Part shown: positions 6,191 through 8,116 of the stretch, piece by piece | Layout of the letters: each line of letters starts with the position of its first letter | How positions within the stretch are numbered: the first letter of the stretch is position 1 | Assembly (NCBI GenBank): GCA_009929095.1 | Contig: SABF01000058.1 | Location: 1 to 8,116 of the forward strand | Reading direction: 5' to 3' | DNA: 8,116 nucleotides | From: Erysipelotrichia bacterium | Lineage (GTDB): Bacteria; Bacillota_I; Bacilli_A; Erysipelotrichales; Erysipelotrichaceae | Translations under genes and position numbers: made by a program | The notes under the pieces: generated by a model | Databases searched by the model: none | Told to the model about the DNA's origin: nothing | Seen by the model: only the letters and a program-made list of their open reading frames with translations

Positions 6191-6919
6191 TTATTTAGGT
6201 TTTTTGTTTCCGTTATTACCGTAGTATTCGCCGTGATAGCCATATCGGTAATAATGGTTGTAATAATAGTTATTGCCCCGCTTGCTTGTATCAGCTCTGT
6301 TCAGAACCACTCCCAGCAGCGGTGTTTCAGTTCTGTTCAAAAGCGAGACGCTGTTCTCAACCATTTTCCTTGGTGTTTCACCGCTTCGAATCACAAGAAG
6401 GCTTCCATCACAATAGGTTGCAATCTTCAGAGCATCTACCACGCTTCCAAGCGCCGGCGTATCCAGCAGAATGTAGTCAAACTGTGATTTGCATACTTCC
6501 AGAAGTTCACCAAACCGTTTTCCCTCAAGCAGAATGGTCGGATTGGGGACACATGCAGCGACCGGTATAATATACCCGTTTGCTATATTTGTCTTATAAA
6601 CAATATCATAAACATCAGCTTTGGCAGCTAGAAAATGCACAATTCCAACAAGCTCTTCATTGGTCTGCAATCCCCATTTTGAACGCATTTCCGAATTTCT
6701 CAGATCGCAGTCAATCAGCAGTACACGATTGCCCACATCCGCCATCATTTTCCACAGATTCATGGCCACAAATGACTTGCCCTCGTTCGGTGTGGAACTG
6801 GTAATTTCTATTGTCTTGATATTCTCTCCGGAAAAGCCAAGAGATACACGGAGCTGATTTAAGGATTCTGTAACATCGAAGGGCAGTTCCGGCATGTTTT
6901 CTATAGACATATCTTTCAT
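6191..6919 (-). CDS. cpsD: CpsD/YwqD-type bacterial tyrosine kinase
   Basis: A 242-aa cytoplasmic BY-kinase that autophosphorylates on tyrosine and regulates polysaccharide polymerisation together with its membrane partner. Walker A is SSTPNEGKS (residues 41-49, Lys48), Walker A' is VLLIDCDLR (66-74, Asp70 and Asp72), and Walker B is ILLDTPAL (150-157, Asp153). The C-terminal tail (217-233, YYYNHYYRYGYHGEYY) holds nine tyrosines, the expected autophosphorylation cluster. All catalytic motifs are intact and the length fits the split Firmicutes kinases of the CpsD/CapB/YwqD group. The start codon overlaps the stop of the upstream CpsC-like gene (ATGA, 6916-6919), so the two are translationally coupled, as expected of activator and kinase. 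A CpsB-type phosphatase is not seen in the window. Confidence 0.93.
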   Translation of the reverse strand: MKDMSIENMPELPFDVTESLNQLRVSLGFSGENIKTIEITSSTPNEGKSFVAMNLWKMMADVGNRVLLIDCDLRNSEMRSKWGLQTNEELVGIVHFLAAKADVYDIVYKTNIANGYIIPVAACVPNPTILLEGKRFGELLEVCKSQFDYILLDTPALGSVVDALKIATYCDGSLLVIRSGETPRKMVENSVSLLNRTETPLLGVVLNRADTSKRGNNYYYNHYYRYGYHGEYYGNNGNKKPK

Positions 6920-7806
6920 GCGGCTTTCTTCCCCTTCTTTTTTGCCTTCTTCTCATTTTTGACATTTTCTGAAGAACGGCGTTTCTGATTGAATGAACCG
7001 AGTTTGCCCTCTGGTATCGTAGACAGCGGCTGAACTCCGATATATTTATAAACATCATCCGGTGTCACCAGCGTATCATTCATCAGATGGCGTACAATCA
7101 GCACGCCGCAGCAGAGAATCATACCAAGCAGTGCTCCGATCAGTGTGTTTCTGGTATAACTGGGGCTGGCCTTCTGGGTTGGCACCACAGCGCTTTCAAA
7201 TACGCTTGGCTCATCCGACTTCATGATCTCAGGCAGATAGATCTTTGCCTGATTGACCAGTTCATTTGCAATGTCAGCAGCTTCCTGAGGAGACTTGCTC
7301 GTCACCTTGACATTCAAGATTCTGGTATCAGACGGATTGGAGATACTGACCATACTCTCCAGATCTTTATACTTGTAATTCAGCTGAAGATTGCTGATGA
7401 CATCTTCCACAAGCGGCCTGCTGAGCAGCAGTTCCTGGTAATCAGCACGCAGATTGTTTGAAATCTGCAGATCACTCAGATTTACCACCGAGCTGCTGGA
7501 TGAAGACAGAATATACATTCTTGCCGTTGCATCATATTTCGGAGTAATCAGAAAGTACGTAATGCCGAATGCCATTGCGGCACCAAGAATGGTCAGCAGA
7601 ATGATCTTCCCAATATTCCCCCAAAGAAGATAGAACATTTCAACCAGATCAATTTCTTCTGCATCGCTGCCCATATCTCTTGCTGCATTAAAGCTCACAC
7701 TGCTTACTTCCCGAACGCTTCTGCGCTCAATTGCAGTCGGTACACTGGAACTGACTGCCGGTTTTATCTTTTCATCTGCCTCTGTCACTGTCTGCCCCCA
7801 TATCAC
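6916..7806 (-). CDS. cpsC: Wzz/CpsC-type chain-length and BY-kinase activator protein
   Basis: A 296-aa membrane protein of the polysaccharide copolymerase group. Residues 51-61 (EIDLVEMFYLL) form the usual cytoplasmic entry, and two membrane helices (about 66-88 and 221-239) flank an extracellular Wzz domain. The proline-rich motif KASPSYTRNT lies just before helix 2. The cytoplasmic end carries the DTLVTPDDVYKYIGVQPLSTIP segment that contacts the kinase, followed by an unusual lysine-rich tail. It sets chain length and activates the CpsD kinase encoded by the overlapping downstream gene. The start is uncertain: GTG 7804-7806 has a weak Shine-Dalgarno, whereas GTG 7786-7788 has GGGGG 6 nt upstream and would shorten the protein by six residues. 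Either way it has a roughly 45-residue polar N-terminal extension compared with typical family members. Confidence 0.92.
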   Translation of the reverse strand: MIWGQTVTEADEKIKPAVSSSVPTAIERRSVREVSSVSFNAARDMGSDAEEIDLVEMFYLLWGNIGKIILLTILGAAMAFGITYFLITPKYDATARMYILSSSSSSVVNLSDLQISNNLRADYQELLLSRPLVEDVISNLQLNYKYKDLESMVSISNPSDTRILNVKVTSKSPQEAADIANELVNQAKIYLPEIMKSDEPSVFESAVVPTQKASPSYTRNTLIGALLGMILCCGVLIVRHLMNDTLVTPDDVYKYIGVQPLSTIPEGKLGSFNQKRRSSENVKNEKKAKKKGKKAA

Positions 7807-7812
7807 TGATTC

Positions 7813-8116
7813 TCAATCTTTCTTATCATAGAACAATTCAAGTATTGCTGAGGCAACACTGTCCTCATTCATCGTATATACAACAAGTCTGTTTGTTTCT
7901 GCAAGGTTTCCCTCATTCACATCTTCCATATCCGAAAATGTGCCGTCAATAGTCATCAGATCCTGCTGAACATAGTCTTTCAGTTTTTCTGCAAGCGCTG
8001 CAATCACACCGGATCCCATATCAGTAACGGTGTATTTAGAAATCTTATCATATGCTTTTGAAATCTGTTCAGTGGACAGGCTGCCGATCTTCTTCAAAAA
8101 CGCATCCATATATCCC
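7813..8116 (-). CDS. LCP (LytR-CpsA-Psr) family protein, C-terminal part
   Basis: Only about the last 100 codons are inside the window; the frame is open through the right edge (Gly-Tyr precede Met at 8109), so the true start lies outside. The visible part (helical AFLKKIGSLSTEQISKAYDKI, then YTVTDMGSGVIAALAEKL, and near the end RLVVYTMNEDSVASAILELF) fits the C-terminal region of LCP phosphotransferases, where helices pack against the catalytic fold and a 'YVVY.DE.S' strand-helix closes the protein. These enzymes transfer undecaprenyl-linked polysaccharide to peptidoglycan outside the membrane. The catalytic arginines are not visible, so the call rests on this tail and on its position immediately before the CpsC/CpsD genes, the order seen in many Bacillota capsule operons. 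Its stop is 6 nt before the next gene's first possible start. Confidence 0.68.
   Translation of the reverse strand, partial: GYMDAFLKKIGSLSTEQISKAYDKISKYTVTDMGSGVIAALAEKLKDYVQQDLMTIDGTFSDMEDVNEGNLAETNRLVVYTMNEDSVASAILELFYDKKD

Overview
The window is a stretch of a Bacillota (Firmicutes) chromosome carrying a damaged exopolysaccharide/capsule locus. All convincing genes lie on the minus strand. The base composition is moderate and the Shine-Dalgarno sites are G-rich. Together with the LCP - Wzz-like - BY-kinase gene order, a Clostridia-type initiating sugar transferase and phage-type small sigma-like proteins, this points to a gut or oral clostridial or erysipelotrichial bacterium. That taxonomic placement is inference.

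Layout, in direction of transcription from the right edge. (1) 8116-5529: a compact operon with the 3' end of an LCP (LytR-CpsA-Psr) gene, a Wzz/CpsC-type chain-length and kinase-activator protein, a CpsD-type tyrosine kinase overlapping it by ATGA, and after 20 bp a gene for a small exported protein. A clear intrinsic terminator (5470-5501) closes the operon. (2) 5439-4234: a HipA-like kinase gene with no visible HipB partner. (3) 4031-2777: an unrecognised 95-codon ORF, then a possible 34-codon leader ORF beginning just after a run of ten G, then two overlapping genes for small sigma-like helix-turn-helix proteins. (4) 2776-877: decayed DNA, chiefly a WbaP/CpsE-type initiating sugar transferase broken by at least two nonsense codons and about three frameshifts. 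(5) 876-53: non-coding DNA with two repeat families, one a degenerate GC-rich tandem family and one of 21-bp units resembling an IS21-type end. (6) 52-1: the first 17 codons of a short-chain dehydrogenase/reductase.

Functional reading: the LCP, Wzz-like and BY-kinase proteins would control polymerisation of an undecaprenyl-linked polysaccharide and its attachment to the cell wall. In related loci the sugar transferase that starts the chain follows soon after the kinase. Here it lies about 4 kb downstream and is dead, with a terminator, a HipA-like kinase, a sigma-like pair and relic DNA in between. The simplest interpretation is a capsule locus split by insertion or rearrangement, whose control genes survive and whose priming enzyme has decayed. 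The most unusual live features are the sigma-like pair with its poly-G leader, the lone HipA-like kinase, and the exported protein in the regulatory operon.
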